Shown: positions 44,816-54,889, numbered from the stretch's first letter. The stretch is 64,000 nt of DNA from an uncultured Butyrivibrio sp. (GCF_947169445.1 NZ_CAMVPU010000009.1:1-64000), one strand, 5' to 3'. Notes: generated by a model from the sequence alone, not told the origin. Program-made: numbers and translations.

Positions 44816-46546
44816 TCACGCAAACTGGCTGTTATAAAGCTCATAATAGAAACCTTTTCTATCAAGTAGCTGTTCATGATTTCCCTGCTCTATAATATGT
44901 CCGTCCTTCATAACCAGGATCACATCTGCTTCACGGATAGTAGAAAGCCTGTGAGCCACGATAAAGCTGGTCCTGCCCTGCATCATCTTGTTAAAGGCCT
45001 TTTGTATCCTGATTTCAGTACTTGTATCTATTGAAGATGTAGCCTCATCCAAAATCAGCATTGGCGGAATATTGAGCATTACTCTTGTAATACACAAGAG
45101 CTGTTTCTGGCCCTGGGAAAGGTTGCCGCCATTTTCCGATATAACTGTATCATAACCATTTGGAAGCCTTTTTATAAAACTGTGGGCGTGAGAAGCCTTA
45201 GCAGCAGCTATGATTTCCTCATCGCTAAAGCCTTCTCTTCCAAGGGTAATATTGTCTTTTATCGTTCCATTTCTAAGCCAGGTCTCCTGAAGGACCATTC
45301 CGAAATTACTTCTAAGGTCACTTCTTCTCATATCCCTGATATCTATTCCATCTACCTTGATCGAACCCTTATCAACATCATAGAATCTCATAAGCAGATT
45401 AATAAGAGTAGTCTTGCCACTTCCCGTAGGCCCTACGATTGCAACCCTGGCACCGCTTGAAATATTGAGATTCAAATTCTCAATAAGGCTTCTTTCCTTA
45501 TCATAGGAAAAAGCAGCATCGGATATCGTAACATTTCCTTTTGCCTGCGTCAAAAGCTTATCCTCTGTCTTATCCGGAATCTCGGGCTTTTCTTCACTAA
45601 GGCCAAATACACGCTCCGCACAGGCAAGTGCGTTCTGAAGTTCTGTTACAACACCTGAAATTTCATTAAAGGGCTTGGTATACTGATTGGCATAACTAAG
45701 GAAAATAGTAAGTCCGCCAACCGTCATTCCACCAGCTATGCAGGCAAACGCGCCAAACAGAGCTACTGCAGCATATACAATGTTATTGATAAATCTGGTG
45801 CCTGGATTTGTAAGTGATGAAATAAATGTAGCTTTTATGCTGGTTGTCTCAAGTCTTTCATTTATATCATCAAATATTTCCATGTTCTCATCTTCATGGG
45901 CAAATGCCTTTACAACGGATAGATTTCCAACCATCTCGTCAATAAAAGCTGTCTGATCTGACCGGGCCTCGCTCTGTCTTTTGAAAAGGCTAAAAGACTT
46001 ATCTGCTATGAACTTAGCCACAAAAAGAGAAAGTGGCGTAAGAACAACTACTACGAAGGCAATCTTAAAGTTCAGATAAAACATGAAAACAAGGGTTCCA
46101 AGTATAGTCACAACTCCGGTAAACAGCTGCGAGAATCCCATCAAAAGGCCATCAGAAAACATATCAACATCGGATATAATTCTTGATACTATTTCTCCGG
46201 TCTGCTTGTTATCCAGATATTCAAAGGGAAGCTTTTGCATCCTGTCAAAGGCTTCCGTCCTGACATCTCTTACTACTGCAAAAGTAATCTTGTTATTTGC
46301 CTTGTTCATGATCCACTGGCAAATAGCAATAAAAACGATAATGCCGGACATTTTTGTAAGGATAGAAATAATAGTTTTAAAATCCACATTGTCTTTTCCC
46401 ACAATGCAGTCTATTGCATTACCTGCAAGAATTGGCACATAAAGTGATAAAAGAGCTGTAATTACAGCCAGTGCCATTGATAAAAATATTAAAAAGCGAT
46501 ATTTGCCTGCATAGCGCAAGACTTTCTTTAAGGTTCCCTTTTTCAT
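44816..46546 (-). CDS. ABC exporter subunit with intact catalytic glutamate
   Basis: 576 residues: six membrane helices (about 15-315) fused to an ATPase. Walker A is GPTGSGKTTLINLL, the signature is NLSQGQKQLL, and Walker B LILDEATSSID has the catalytic Glu. It overlaps the partner half-transporter gene by four bases, so the two form a heterodimer of the TM287/288 or BmrCD type. This subunit supplies the active site. The substrate (drug, lipid or peptide) cannot be inferred. Cytoplasmic membrane. Confidence 0.94.
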   Translation of the reverse strand: MKKGTLKKVLRYAGKYRFLIFLSMALAVITALLSLYVPILAGNAIDCIVGKDNVDFKTIISILTKMSGIIVFIAICQWIMNKANNKITFAVVRDVRTEAFDRMQKLPFEYLDNKQTGEIVSRIISDVDMFSDGLLMGFSQLFTGVVTILGTLVFMFYLNFKIAFVVVVLTPLSLFVAKFIADKSFSLFKRQSEARSDQTAFIDEMVGNLSVVKAFAHEDENMEIFDDINERLETTSIKATFISSLTNPGTRFINNIVYAAVALFGAFACIAGGMTVGGLTIFLSYANQYTKPFNEISGVVTELQNALACAERVFGLSEEKPEIPDKTEDKLLTQAKGNVTISDAAFSYDKERSLIENLNLNISSGARVAIVGPTGSGKTTLINLLMRFYDVDKGSIKVDGIDIRDMRRSDLRSNFGMVLQETWLRNGTIKDNITLGREGFSDEEIIAAAKASHAHSFIKRLPNGYDTVISENGGNLSQGQKQLLCITRVMLNIPPMLILDEATSSIDTSTEIRIQKAFNKMMQGRTSFIVAHRLSTIREADVILVMKDGHIIEQGNHEQLLDRKGFYYELYNSQFA

Positions 46547-48267
46547 ACCGCGCCCTCCTTCTTAAACTGTGAATCGTAGATTTCTTTGTAGAGTTCACAG
46601 CTATTAAGGAGCTGCTCATGGGTACCTATTCCTGCAACAGTTCCATTATCAAGTACTATTATCTTGTCGCATCCAAGAACGGCAGAAGTTCTCTGGGATA
46701 CAATAAAGGTTGTAGGTGGATTATCCATTCCCGCAATAGCTTCACGAAGACGCTTATCTGTAAGATAATCAAGTGCTGATGCACTGTCGTCCAGAATAAG
46801 TATCTCCGGATTTCGTACAAGCGCTCTGGCAATAGTAAGTCTCTGCTTCTGGCCGCCGGAGAAATTCTTTCCTCCCTGAGCCACCATGAAATCAAGACCG
46901 CCTTCTTTACTTTCGACAACTTCTGTTGCCTGCGCTATCTCAAGAGCTTTCTTAATTTCTTCATCGGAAGCATCTTTTTTGCCCCATTTCATATTGTCCC
47001 TTATACTACCATGGAAAAGAACTGCCTTCTGAGGAACAACGCCAATTCTTTCCCTAAGTGCTTCAAGATTATATTCCCTTACATCTCTGCCATCAATAAA
47101 AACTGTTCCCTGTCTTGCATCGTAGAATCTTGGAATCAGATTAATAAGTGATGATTTACCACTACCTGTTCCTCCGATAACACCAATCTTTTCACCCCTG
47201 GCCGCAGAAAATGTGATGTTCTCAAGACTGTCCTCGCTGTCTCCCTCATATCTCATTGATACATTTTTAAAGACAATATGCTCATCAGTCCTGTCAAAAG
47301 TTGTCACTGTACCATCCTGCATGGATGACTTAAGCTCCAAAAGCTCCTGAACTCTGTTTCCGGAAGCTACAGCCTTGGTCATTGTAAGTACAAGATTAGC
47401 AAGCTTAATAAGTTCAACAAGTATCTGGCCCATGTAGTTGTAAAGAGCTACAACCTGTCCCTGTGATAATTCACCACTATTAACATAAATTGCCCCCTTG
47501 TATATCAGAAAGGCAACTGAAAGATTCAAAATAGCGTAAGTCAGAGGATTCATAAGCGCAGTCACGCTTCCTACGAACCTCTGCATATTCATAAGGGCAT
47601 TACTCTGATCATGGAACTTTTCCTTTTCCTCATTTTCAAGTCCGAATGCCCTGATAACTCTGACACCTGTATGATTTTCTCTTGTATATTTCAAAAGAAC
47701 ATCCAGGCCGCTCTGTATCTTCTCGTATCTCGGAATGCTCCATGCAGTAATGGAAACAACTACAATGAAAAGAAGAAATATAGTAATCGCAAATATACCG
47801 GCCTGCCTTGCGTCAATAGTAAAGGCCATTACAAGTGCACCAAACACAACAAACGGTGACCTTAAAAGGAGTCTTATAGTCATATTGACTCCCTGCTGAA
47901 CCTGATTCATGTCGCTGGTCATTCTGGTGATCATGGCCGCAGTTCCAACCCTGTCCATATCAGAGAATGAAAGCTTTTGAATATTGTCAAAAAGAGCTTT
48001 TTTCAGCTTTTTGGCAAAGCCTGCCGCAGCCTTAGCAGCAAAAAACTGTGCAGTAACTGCACTCACAAATCCAACAAAACATAGCAGAATCAGAATAAGA
48101 CACATTCTGACAGTATAGCCTTTATCTGCATTTGCTATTCCTTTATCGATCATGGCTGCTATTACAAGAGGAACCATGAGTTCAAAAGACGCTTCCAGAA
48201 GCTTAAATAAAGGTCCCAAAAACGTTTCTTTCTTATAATCCTTAAGATAAACCAATAATTTTTTCAA
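46543..48267 (-). CDS. ABC exporter subunit with degenerate Walker B
   Basis: 574 residues with the same half-transporter layout: helices at about 15-305, then an ATPase with Walker A GGTGSGKSSLINLI and signature KNFSGGQKQRL. Walker B is LILDDSASALD, with Asp in place of the catalytic Glu. This is the typical asymmetry of heterodimeric exporters, where one site mainly binds ATP. It is transcribed first and is translationally coupled to its partner. An RsmF-like gene lies upstream. Confidence 0.94.
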   Translation of the reverse strand: MKKLLVYLKDYKKETFLGPLFKLLEASFELMVPLVIAAMIDKGIANADKGYTVRMCLILILLCFVGFVSAVTAQFFAAKAAAGFAKKLKKALFDNIQKLSFSDMDRVGTAAMITRMTSDMNQVQQGVNMTIRLLLRSPFVVFGALVMAFTIDARQAGIFAITIFLLFIVVVSITAWSIPRYEKIQSGLDVLLKYTRENHTGVRVIRAFGLENEEKEKFHDQSNALMNMQRFVGSVTALMNPLTYAILNLSVAFLIYKGAIYVNSGELSQGQVVALYNYMGQILVELIKLANLVLTMTKAVASGNRVQELLELKSSMQDGTVTTFDRTDEHIVFKNVSMRYEGDSEDSLENITFSAARGEKIGVIGGTGSGKSSLINLIPRFYDARQGTVFIDGRDVREYNLEALRERIGVVPQKAVLFHGSIRDNMKWGKKDASDEEIKKALEIAQATEVVESKEGGLDFMVAQGGKNFSGGQKQRLTIARALVRNPEILILDDSASALDYLTDKRLREAIAGMDNPPTTFIVSQRTSAVLGCDKIIVLDNGTVAGIGTHEQLLNSCELYKEIYDSQFKKEGAV

Positions 48268-48315
48268 ACCTACACCTCTTTAAAACAGATTATGCATTAT
48301 AAAAACAGCAAAGAC

Positions 48316-49803
48316 CTAGTAATTGATTCTAAGCCCCTTTGGATAATGGTTTTTAAGCATTCCGCCTGCCAGCTTGGCCCAACCAATACTATAACCATCA
48401 ACGCAGATTATCGTCCAGCCCTTATTAGCATTCAGTTCAGTTCTTATTGTCTGCCCGTTCAGATATTGCCTTATTTCCAGACTATCCTCACTGAAATTGG
48501 CTGCATTTTTGACATCACATTTTTTCAGGGCCAAAGCAAATGCATGGGATGGCTCAAATCTATCCTTTTTAACTGTTCCAAGATGAAGCCCGGGTCTCAT
48601 ACATTTTAGACCGTTTATCCCCGGCATTTTAGGATCACAGATATAAAGCTGATCTCCGAACATAAATAAAAGACCGTTTAGCTCATATCCACTTTTTAGC
48701 CGTTTTTTTTCAAAATCATCAAACTCTAACGTTTCGAGCGCAAAATCCCAAAATAGTTTTTCAACTTCCTTTTTGGCTGCCTTATTCCTGCCACCTGGCA
48801 CATGCAGATCCTTATCTCTGTCAATAAGAACTCCATCACGCTCCAAAACGCACAAAAAATGGCCTTCGCCTCTAAGCTTATGAGGCCAGAGTCTTACAGC
48901 ATTTTTTACTTCATTCAGGATTTCTTCATTGTCAGCAGCATCCAGGCCTATTTCAGTCAAAGCTGATTCTCTGATCCATTCTGGTCTGGCATATTCCATG
49001 CCGTCATATAAAGAAACCTCTTTAACATGAAAATCTCGATTTTTTGCAAGGAACCTGTAAATAGATTCTTCATTTTCTCTTGGTGCAAATGTGCAGGTAG
49101 AATAAACAAGCCTTCCTCCCGGCATCAGCATTTTAGCAGCACAGCCAAGAATTTCTTCCTGCCTTTCGCCACAGTTTTCGACATTTTCCGGGCTCCATTC
49201 AGAGGATGCATTCTCATTTTTCCTGAACATTCCTTCTCCGGAACATGGTGCATCTACGAGAATCTTGTCAAAATACCCTCCAAATACCTGTTCAAGGCTA
49301 TTCGGAGACTCATTTAAAACAAGTGCATTGGTTATTCCAAGCCTCTCAATATTAAGGGAAAGTATTTTTGCCCTATCTCTGTTTATCTCATTAGATACCA
49401 GTATCCCTGATCCGTTCATGCGTACAGCAATCTGAGTGGACTTTCCTCCCGGAGAAGCGCAAAGATCCAGTAGTCTCTCACCGGGCTTAGGATCAAGATA
49501 TTGAACCGGAGCCATTGCACTGGGTTCCTGAATGTAGTAAAGCCCGGCTTCGTGATATGGGCTTTTCCCCGGAGTGCATTCACTATTATAGTAAAATCCA
49601 TTTTCCTCCCAGGGAACATTATTTTCATTTGTATCAATCTTTAATTTATTCAAATTGTTAGAAAAAGAAGCATCAGCTTTTAACTTATTGATTCTAAGGG
49701 CGTGATATCTGTCATCACTATCGCCAAAGCTCGACAAAAAAGCTTCATATTCCTCTTTATCTAAAAGTGTTCTCATTCTATCGCAAAAAGGTTCTGGTAG
49801 CAT
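48316..49803 (-). CDS. RsmF-like rRNA cytosine-C5 methyltransferase
   Basis: 495 residues of the NOL1/NOP2/Sun family. The S-adenosylmethionine site is LLDLCASPGGKSTQIAV. The catalytic cysteines are in LVDAPCSGEGMFRK and VYSTCTFAPRENEES. The C-terminal 170 residues resemble the RsmF-type RNA-binding tail and end in GWAKLAGGMLKNHYPKGLR. Such enzymes make 5-methylcytosine in 16S rRNA; the exact position is not readable. It is divergent from the acyltransferase gene and upstream of the ABC exporter pair. Confidence 0.93.
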   Translation of the reverse strand: MLPEPFCDRMRTLLDKEEYEAFLSSFGDSDDRYHALRINKLKADASFSNNLNKLKIDTNENNVPWEENGFYYNSECTPGKSPYHEAGLYYIQEPSAMAPVQYLDPKPGERLLDLCASPGGKSTQIAVRMNGSGILVSNEINRDRAKILSLNIERLGITNALVLNESPNSLEQVFGGYFDKILVDAPCSGEGMFRKNENASSEWSPENVENCGERQEEILGCAAKMLMPGGRLVYSTCTFAPRENEESIYRFLAKNRDFHVKEVSLYDGMEYARPEWIRESALTEIGLDAADNEEILNEVKNAVRLWPHKLRGEGHFLCVLERDGVLIDRDKDLHVPGGRNKAAKKEVEKLFWDFALETLEFDDFEKKRLKSGYELNGLLFMFGDQLYICDPKMPGINGLKCMRPGLHLGTVKKDRFEPSHAFALALKKCDVKNAANFSEDSLEIRQYLNGQTIRTELNANKGWTIICVDGYSIGWAKLAGGMLKNHYPKGLRINY

Positions 49804-49889
49804 CTATTATTCCTCACAACTTATGGTAGATTAAGGCATGTTATGATATGATTAGTTTGTTTATTCTAACATTCACGGAGTCAGCCAAA

Positions 49890-50969
49890 ATGAAACAAAA
49901 ATATAGCTTTATGAGCATCTTAAGAGTCTTATCAATGGTATCTATTGTATTCTACCACATGCTGATAACTCTTTATATATATGGAATAAGGCAATTAGAC
50001 AGCATCAGTATTTTCTTTGAAAATGCCAACATGCACATTGCCAAGGTCGGCGTATGTCTTTTCTTCATGCTCTCCGGCGCAGGGCTCATGCTTAGCAGCA
50101 AGGACCAGGCCTTTAGTCTTAAGGATTTCTATTTTAAAAGATTTAAAAAGATCCTGATACCATTTTATGTAGTATATGTCTGCTATTTTACTTTCCTCGT
50201 CATTACGCATCACATTCTACTTTCAAATCCCTTTGAAGGCAAAAATCTAAAGCCCTACAGCTTTATTTTTTCACTACTGGGAATGGATGCATATTTGGAA
50301 AACTTCGGAATTCCAACCTGCTCCCTCGGAATAGGCGAATGGTTCCTAGGATGCCTGATGCTCATTTATATCGTCTATCCAATACTTAGAGCCTGCATGT
50401 TAAAAAATAAATATATCACCATCCTCATCGCAACAATATACTACGTTCTTATGAATGTTTTCTATTGTAACATTCAAATTTTTAAAAATGTTCCAATGTA
50501 CACAAATGCTGCAATAAAGATATACGATTTTATTTTGGGAATGTTCCTGGTTCTAGTACTTGAAAGCATTCCTAAGTTTATTTATTACATTGCATTTATT
50601 TTCAATTTGTTTTTTATTGTATATCCCGACACACTGCCGGGCGTTGACAGTTTTCAGATTCCAATTCATGGTCTTTTAGCATTTTTGATTTTCGCTTATT
50701 TTGAAAAAATCTTTAACAAGCACCCAAAGGTCATTAGAGGATTTGATATATTGGCATCATACAGCTACGAATACTTTTTGATCCACCATTTTGTAATACT
50801 TCATCTTTCCAAGATTGGACAAAACACTGAATTTGGAAATCCCAAACTGCTTATATTATTTGGGGGAGAAATACTTCTCACCACAATACTTACTATTATC
50901 CTCAAAAAGATCGTTGCCCTTATATATCAGCCCATGGAACGAATAAGCCGTAAAAACAAGGCAAACTGA
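49890..50969 (+). CDS. Acyltransferase 3 family membrane protein
   Basis: About 359 residues with roughly ten membrane helices. It opens with SILRVLSMVSIVFYHMLI, which holds the conserved Arg and His of the acyltransferase 3 family. GVCLFFMLSGAGLMLSS is also conserved. Members add acetyl or other acyl groups to sugars of surface polymers. The ATG at 49890 was chosen because CGGAG lies nine bases upstream; a longer reading from 49848 is not family-like. It stands alone on the plus strand between divergent rsmF-like and convergent rny genes and ends before a shared terminator. Confidence 0.9.
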   Translation: MKQKYSFMSILRVLSMVSIVFYHMLITLYIYGIRQLDSISIFFENANMHIAKVGVCLFFMLSGAGLMLSSKDQAFSLKDFYFKRFKKILIPFYVVYVCYFTFLVITHHILLSNPFEGKNLKPYSFIFSLLGMDAYLENFGIPTCSLGIGEWFLGCLMLIYIVYPILRACMLKNKYITILIATIYYVLMNVFYCNIQIFKNVPMYTNAAIKIYDFILGMFLVLVLESIPKFIYYIAFIFNLFFIVYPDTLPGVDSFQIPIHGLLAFLIFAYFEKIFNKHPKVIRGFDILASYSYEYFLIHHFVILHLSKIGQNTEFGNPKLLILFGGEILLTTILTIILKKIVALIYQPMERISRKNKAN

Positions 50970-51010
50970 TAATTTATCTGCATTATGAAAACTAATAATT
51001 TCCACGTAAA

Positions 51011-51044
51011 AAGAGGTTACCCAAAAGGATAACCTCTTATTATT
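51011..51044. terminator. Bidirectional terminator between the acyltransferase gene and rny
   Basis: A perfect 9-bp stem AAGAGGTTA (51013-51021 with 51032-51040) plus two inner G-C pairs, with T-rich tails on both strands. It lies between two convergent genes. Confidence 0.75.
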
Positions 51045-51066
51045 TGTAATAATTGCAGATGATGAA

Positions 51067-52614
51067 TTACTTAGCGTAATCGGTTGCTCTGCTCTCTCTG
51101 ATAATATTTACCTTGATCTGTCCAGGATATTCCATTTCATCCTCGATCTTCTTGGCAATATCACGAGCCATGAGAACCATATCTTCATCTGAAACCTGCT
51201 CAGGAACTACCATTACTCTGACTTCACGACCAGCCTGAATAGCAAATGAGTGATCAACACCCTTAAAGCTATTTGTAATTTCCTCGAGTTCTTTTAATCT
51301 GGATGTGTATGTTTCAAGTGTTTCTCTTCTAGCTCCAGGTCTAGCTGATGAAATTGTATCAGCAGCCTGCACAAGAACAGCTATAAGAGACTGTGGCTCA
51401 ACATCTCCATGATGAGCTTCTACAGCGTTAATAACAATCTGTGATTCCTTGTACTTCTTACAAATATCTACACCAAGCTGAATATGTGAACCTTCAAGCT
51501 CATGATCTACAGCCTTACCAATATCATGTAAGAGTCCGGCTCTCTTAGCAACTCGAACATCAAGTCCAAGCTCTGATGCTAAAAGTCCGCACAACTGTGC
51601 AACTTCTACAGAATGCTTCAAGCAATTCTGACCGTAACTGGTTCTAAATTTCATACGACCAAGAATCTTGATCACTTCAGGATGAAGTCCATGAACACCT
51701 GCTTCAATAGCAGCATTCTCTCCTTCTTCCTTAATCTTCGCAGCAACTTCTTTCTGAGCCTTCTCAACCATTTCCTCAATTCTTGCAGGATGAATTCGGC
51801 CATCTACAATAAGTTTCTCGAGTGCAATACGAGCTACTTCTCTACGGATTGGATCAAAGCCTGAAATAACTACTGCTTCCGGAGTATCATCAATAATAAG
51901 ATCGACTCCGGTCATTGTTTCAAGGGTTCTAATGTTTCTACCTTCTCTACCAATGATTCTACCCTTCATTTCATCATTTGGCAGCTGAACAACAGATATT
52001 GTAGTCTCGGAAACATGATCTGCTGAGCAACGCTGAATAGCGTTAACAACAATTTCCTTTGCTCTCTTATCTGCTTCTTCTTTAGCCTCAGCTTCCATGT
52101 TCTTGATCATGACAGCTGATTCGTGTTTCACATCATCTTCAACGATTTTTAAAAGATACTCTTTTGCCTGTTCGGAGGTTAAGCCAGAGATTTTCTCAAG
52201 TTCCTGTAGCCTCTGTTCATTAAGCTTAGCAACCTCTTCACTCTTCTTGTTAAGCGCCTCTTCCCGAGCATTCAAGCTTTGCTCTTTCTTCTCAATCGCT
52301 TCCGATCTCTTTTCGACGTTCTCCTCTTTCTGCTGAACCCTTCTCTCTGAGCGCTGAACCTCATTTCTACGGTCCTTAACTTCCTTCTCAAGGTCATTAC
52401 GAGTCTTCATAGCCTCTTCCTTGGCTTCAAGAAGTTTCTCACGCTTAGTGTCCTCAGCAGTCTTGAGTGCTTCATCGATAATCTTTCTTGCCCTTTCTTC
52501 AGCACTTCCGATTTTCCCCTCAGTTACCTTCTTATGGTATGAGTTTGACAAAACCCAAGTCACAAGTACAGAAATGACAAGAGTTGCTACTACTGCAATA
52601 ATAATACCGGCCAT
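51067..52614 (-). CDS. rny: Ribonuclease Y
   Basis: 515 residues, the usual length. An N-terminal membrane helix (IIIAVVATLVISVLVTWVL) is followed by a long coiled coil (about 35-200), a KH domain (MKGRIIGREGRNIRTLE) and an HD domain (GLLHDIGKAVDHELEG). RNase Y is the membrane-bound endonuclease that starts mRNA decay in many Firmicutes. The ATG has GGAGGTG about eleven bases upstream. It lies downstream of recX and recA, a common order in Clostridia. Confidence 0.97.
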   Translation of the reverse strand: MAGIIIAVVATLVISVLVTWVLSNSYHKKVTEGKIGSAEERARKIIDEALKTAEDTKREKLLEAKEEAMKTRNDLEKEVKDRRNEVQRSERRVQQKEENVEKRSEAIEKKEQSLNAREEALNKKSEEVAKLNEQRLQELEKISGLTSEQAKEYLLKIVEDDVKHESAVMIKNMEAEAKEEADKRAKEIVVNAIQRCSADHVSETTISVVQLPNDEMKGRIIGREGRNIRTLETMTGVDLIIDDTPEAVVISGFDPIRREVARIALEKLIVDGRIHPARIEEMVEKAQKEVAAKIKEEGENAAIEAGVHGLHPEVIKILGRMKFRTSYGQNCLKHSVEVAQLCGLLASELGLDVRVAKRAGLLHDIGKAVDHELEGSHIQLGVDICKKYKESQIVINAVEAHHGDVEPQSLIAVLVQAADTISSARPGARRETLETYTSRLKELEEITNSFKGVDHSFAIQAGREVRVMVVPEQVSDEDMVLMARDIAKKIEDEMEYPGQIKVNIIRESRATDYAK

Positions 52615-52743
52615 TACAGGAGCACCTCCTTATTCAATTTTCATTGTACAATATCTTGTATAGTGTGTAGAAAAAACTACATAAATAACACACTTGAATA
52701 CAATTTTACAACACTTAAATTTTACCTTTTATAAGTACTAGTG

Positions 52744-53379
52744 TCAAGGAATATAATCGCTGTCACATTCCATTACATGGCGGATAGAGTCCATTGAATA
52801 TCCCTTTCTCAAAAGAAAGGCCATTATTTTCTGTTTATCCTTAAAGTCCATTTCAGGACTATAATGCTTCTTGATAAGAAGTTTGGCAATCTGCTCATCT
52901 TCTACGCTTACCCCGGAACTATCATTTTCTTCTTCATAAACCTCTTCGAGAATTGGTATGATAATCTCCTTCTTAATCCCTTTTTGAGTCAGATCCTGAA
53001 TAATACGATTCCTGCTGCGAGTAGTCATATGATATGTGACATAATCCCTGACAAAACGTTCATCATCAAGGTATCTGTATCCTCTGACATACTCGATTGC
53101 CTCATCAACGATATCCTGAGGATAAAGGCCTTCCGCAAGTTTATCTCGCAGCTGCTTCTCAGTGTAATCCTTCTTCTGAAGAAGATTCATAGCCCGAAGT
53201 TTAGCACGTTTTGAAAGAACTGTACCCAAAATCTCATCATATAGTTCCGCGGAAATATCTATTCCAGATTTTATACTATAAGTCTTAAGCTCACCCTTAT
53301 ACAAAACAAAGGCAAATTCTCCGTCAATATATACTTTACATCTCTTCTTATCTAGTTCAACGATGTCAGAAATCTGCAT
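52744..53379 (-). CDS. recX: Regulatory protein RecX
   Basis: 211 residues with three RecX tandem helical repeats: RAMNLLQKKDYTEKQLRDKL, VRGYRYLDDERFVRDYV and KKHYSPEMDFKDKQKIMAFL. RecX modulates RecA filaments. It is about 20 residues longer at the N-terminus than E. coli RecX, typical of Firmicutes. It lies downstream of recA past a strong terminator hairpin, so readthrough or a separate promoter must supply its transcript. Confidence 0.92.
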   Translation of the reverse strand: MQISDIVELDKKRCKVYIDGEFAFVLYKGELKTYSIKSGIDISAELYDEILGTVLSKRAKLRAMNLLQKKDYTEKQLRDKLAEGLYPQDIVDEAIEYVRGYRYLDDERFVRDYVTYHMTTRSRNRIIQDLTQKGIKKEIIIPILEEVYEEENDSSGVSVEDEQIAKLLIKKHYSPEMDFKDKQKIMAFLLRKGYSMDSIRHVMECDSDYIP

Positions 53380-53415
53380 ATTTTATTATCCCAATTCCCA
53401 AATCAATCTGTTTAG

Positions 53416-53481
53416 TAAAAGGAGCTGTAAAAAATGAACTGATACAAGTATGTAAAGCTCATTTTTCACAGCCACCTTTTA
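53416..53481 (-). terminator. Terminator after recA
   Basis: A long imperfect hairpin: about 25 bp per arm (53416-53440 with 53456-53481), two small bulges and a 15-base loop, followed on the minus strand by CCTTTTACT. It lies about 30 bases after the recA stop codon and separates it from recX. Confidence 0.7.
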
Positions 53482-53510
53482 GCTAAAGTTATTGTATTTG
53501 CCGAGTACTA

Positions 53511-54593
53511 TTATTTTGCTGCCTTTGTCTTCTTGGCAGGTGCTTCTGATCCGTCTGTCTCAGGATCACGCCTTGCAGCGGAAATTGCCTGTCCTTCTAC
53601 AGGAAGGCCATAGTGAGCTCTAACCTTGGCATCAATATCTGCAAGGACATCCGGATTGTTCTCCAGATAAAGCTTGGCATTCTCACGTCCCTGACCAATC
53701 TTCTCTCCTTCATACTGATACCATGCACCAGACTTGTTAACAATATCAACACTTGCTGCAAGATCAAGGATATCACCGGTTGCTGATATTCCCTTACCAA
53801 ACATAATGTCAAATTCAGCCTCTTTAAATGGAGGAGCAATCTTATTCTTAACTACCTTAACTCTTGTTCTGTTACCAATGTTCTCACCATTCTGCTTGAT
53901 TGCCTCAATACGGCGAACATCCATACGCACGGAAGAATAGAATTTAAGAGCACGTCCACCGGTTGTAGTCTCCGGATTGCCAAACATAACACCAACCTTC
54001 TCACGAAGCTGATTGATGAATACAACTGTACAGTTAGACTTGCTGATAACTGCTGTAAGCTTACGAAGAGCCTGTGACATAAGTCTCGCCTGAAGTCCCA
54101 CATGTGAATCGCCCATATCGCCATCAATTTCAGCCTTAGGAACAAGTGCTGCAACAGAGTCTACAACAACTATATCAATAGCTCCTGAACGAACCATTGT
54201 CTCTGTAATTTCAAGAGCCTGCTCACCACTGTCAGGCTGAGAAATATAAAGATTATCAACATCAACGCCAATGTTCTTGGCATATACAGGATCAAGAGCA
54301 TGCTCAGCGTCTATAAAGCCTGCAATACCGCCTCTCTTCTGTACTTCTGCTATCATATGAAGTGTAACCGTTGTCTTACCACTGGACTCAGGTCCATAAA
54401 TCTCTATAATACGTCCCTTAGGAATACCGCCAAGACCAAGTGCTATATCAAGACTAAGTGATCCTGTAGGGATAGTCTCAATATTCATAGTATCAGATGA
54501 ATCTCCAAGCTTCATCACAGCACCCTTACCAAACTGCTTCTCAATCTGACCAAGTGCTGCTTCCAATGCTTTTTGTTTTTCTTCTCTTTCCAT
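53511..54593 (-). CDS. recA: Recombinase RecA
   Basis: 360 residues, full length. Seen: Walker A GPESSGKTTVTLHMI, GFIDAEHALDP, VVVDSVAALVPKAEIDG (Walker B), the L1/L2 DNA loops (ALRKLTAVISKSNC; FGNPETTTGGRALKFY) and a Lys-rich C-terminal tail ending in AAKKTKAAK. It drives homologous recombination and triggers LexA self-cleavage. The ATG has AAAGGAG about six bases upstream. It is under a near-perfect promoter that overlaps a LexA-type box, with another box downstream, so it should be SOS-induced. Confidence 0.98.
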   Translation of the reverse strand: MEREEKQKALEAALGQIEKQFGKGAVMKLGDSSDTMNIETIPTGSLSLDIALGLGGIPKGRIIEIYGPESSGKTTVTLHMIAEVQKRGGIAGFIDAEHALDPVYAKNIGVDVDNLYISQPDSGEQALEITETMVRSGAIDIVVVDSVAALVPKAEIDGDMGDSHVGLQARLMSQALRKLTAVISKSNCTVVFINQLREKVGVMFGNPETTTGGRALKFYSSVRMDVRRIEAIKQNGENIGNRTRVKVVKNKIAPPFKEAEFDIMFGKGISATGDILDLAASVDIVNKSGAWYQYEGEKIGQGRENAKLYLENNPDVLADIDAKVRAHYGLPVEGQAISAARRDPETDGSEAPAKKTKAAK

Positions 54594-54608
54594 ACCAATC
54601 TCCTTTTA

Positions 54609-54620
54609 GAACATTCGTTC
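54609..54620 (-). promoter_or_regulatory. SOS (LexA) box downstream of the recA -10
   Basis: GAACATTCGTTC, a perfect match to the GAAC-N4-GTTC core of the Gram-positive LexA/DinR box. It lies between the -10 element and the recA ribosome site. Confidence 0.8.
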
Positions 54621-54631
54621 TGTATATAAAA

Positions 54632-54660
54632 ATATTAAAACAGATGTTCGAATGTGTCAA
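54632..54660 (-). promoter_or_regulatory. recA: recA promoter with a LexA-type box in the spacer
   Basis: TTGACA (54660-54655), exactly 17 bases, then TAATAT (54637-54632) on the minus strand. The spacer contains CGAACATCTGTTT (core 54649-54638), a near-match to the LexA box, so repressor binding would cover the promoter. Confidence 0.85.
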
Positions 54661-54799
54661 CATGTTTTGTTATTAAATTTCATTTTTTCTTCTGCAAAAT
54701 ACAGGCATCCAAAACTAAACATGAAAGTCCGGCAGAAACGCCAGATATAGACTGCATCTCATAATGCAAATCTACAAAAAATCCCCGACTAATATACAC

Positions 54800-54829
54800 A
54801 CAAGTCATTGCCCTGGAGCAATGACTTGT
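54800..54829. other. Perfect 12-bp inverted repeat between recA and the J-domain gene
   Basis: ACAAGTCATTGC (54800-54811) pairs perfectly with 54818-54829 across a six-base loop. There is no T tract, so it is a weak terminator at best. It lies 60 bases after the stop codon of the J-domain gene. The rest of the 296-base gap towards recA shows only the recA promoter and SOS boxes. Confidence 0.55.
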
Positions 54830-54889
54830 AAACAATAACATATTATTAGCAATAAAACAACTTAAGATTTTATGAAGACGAAAAACCGT

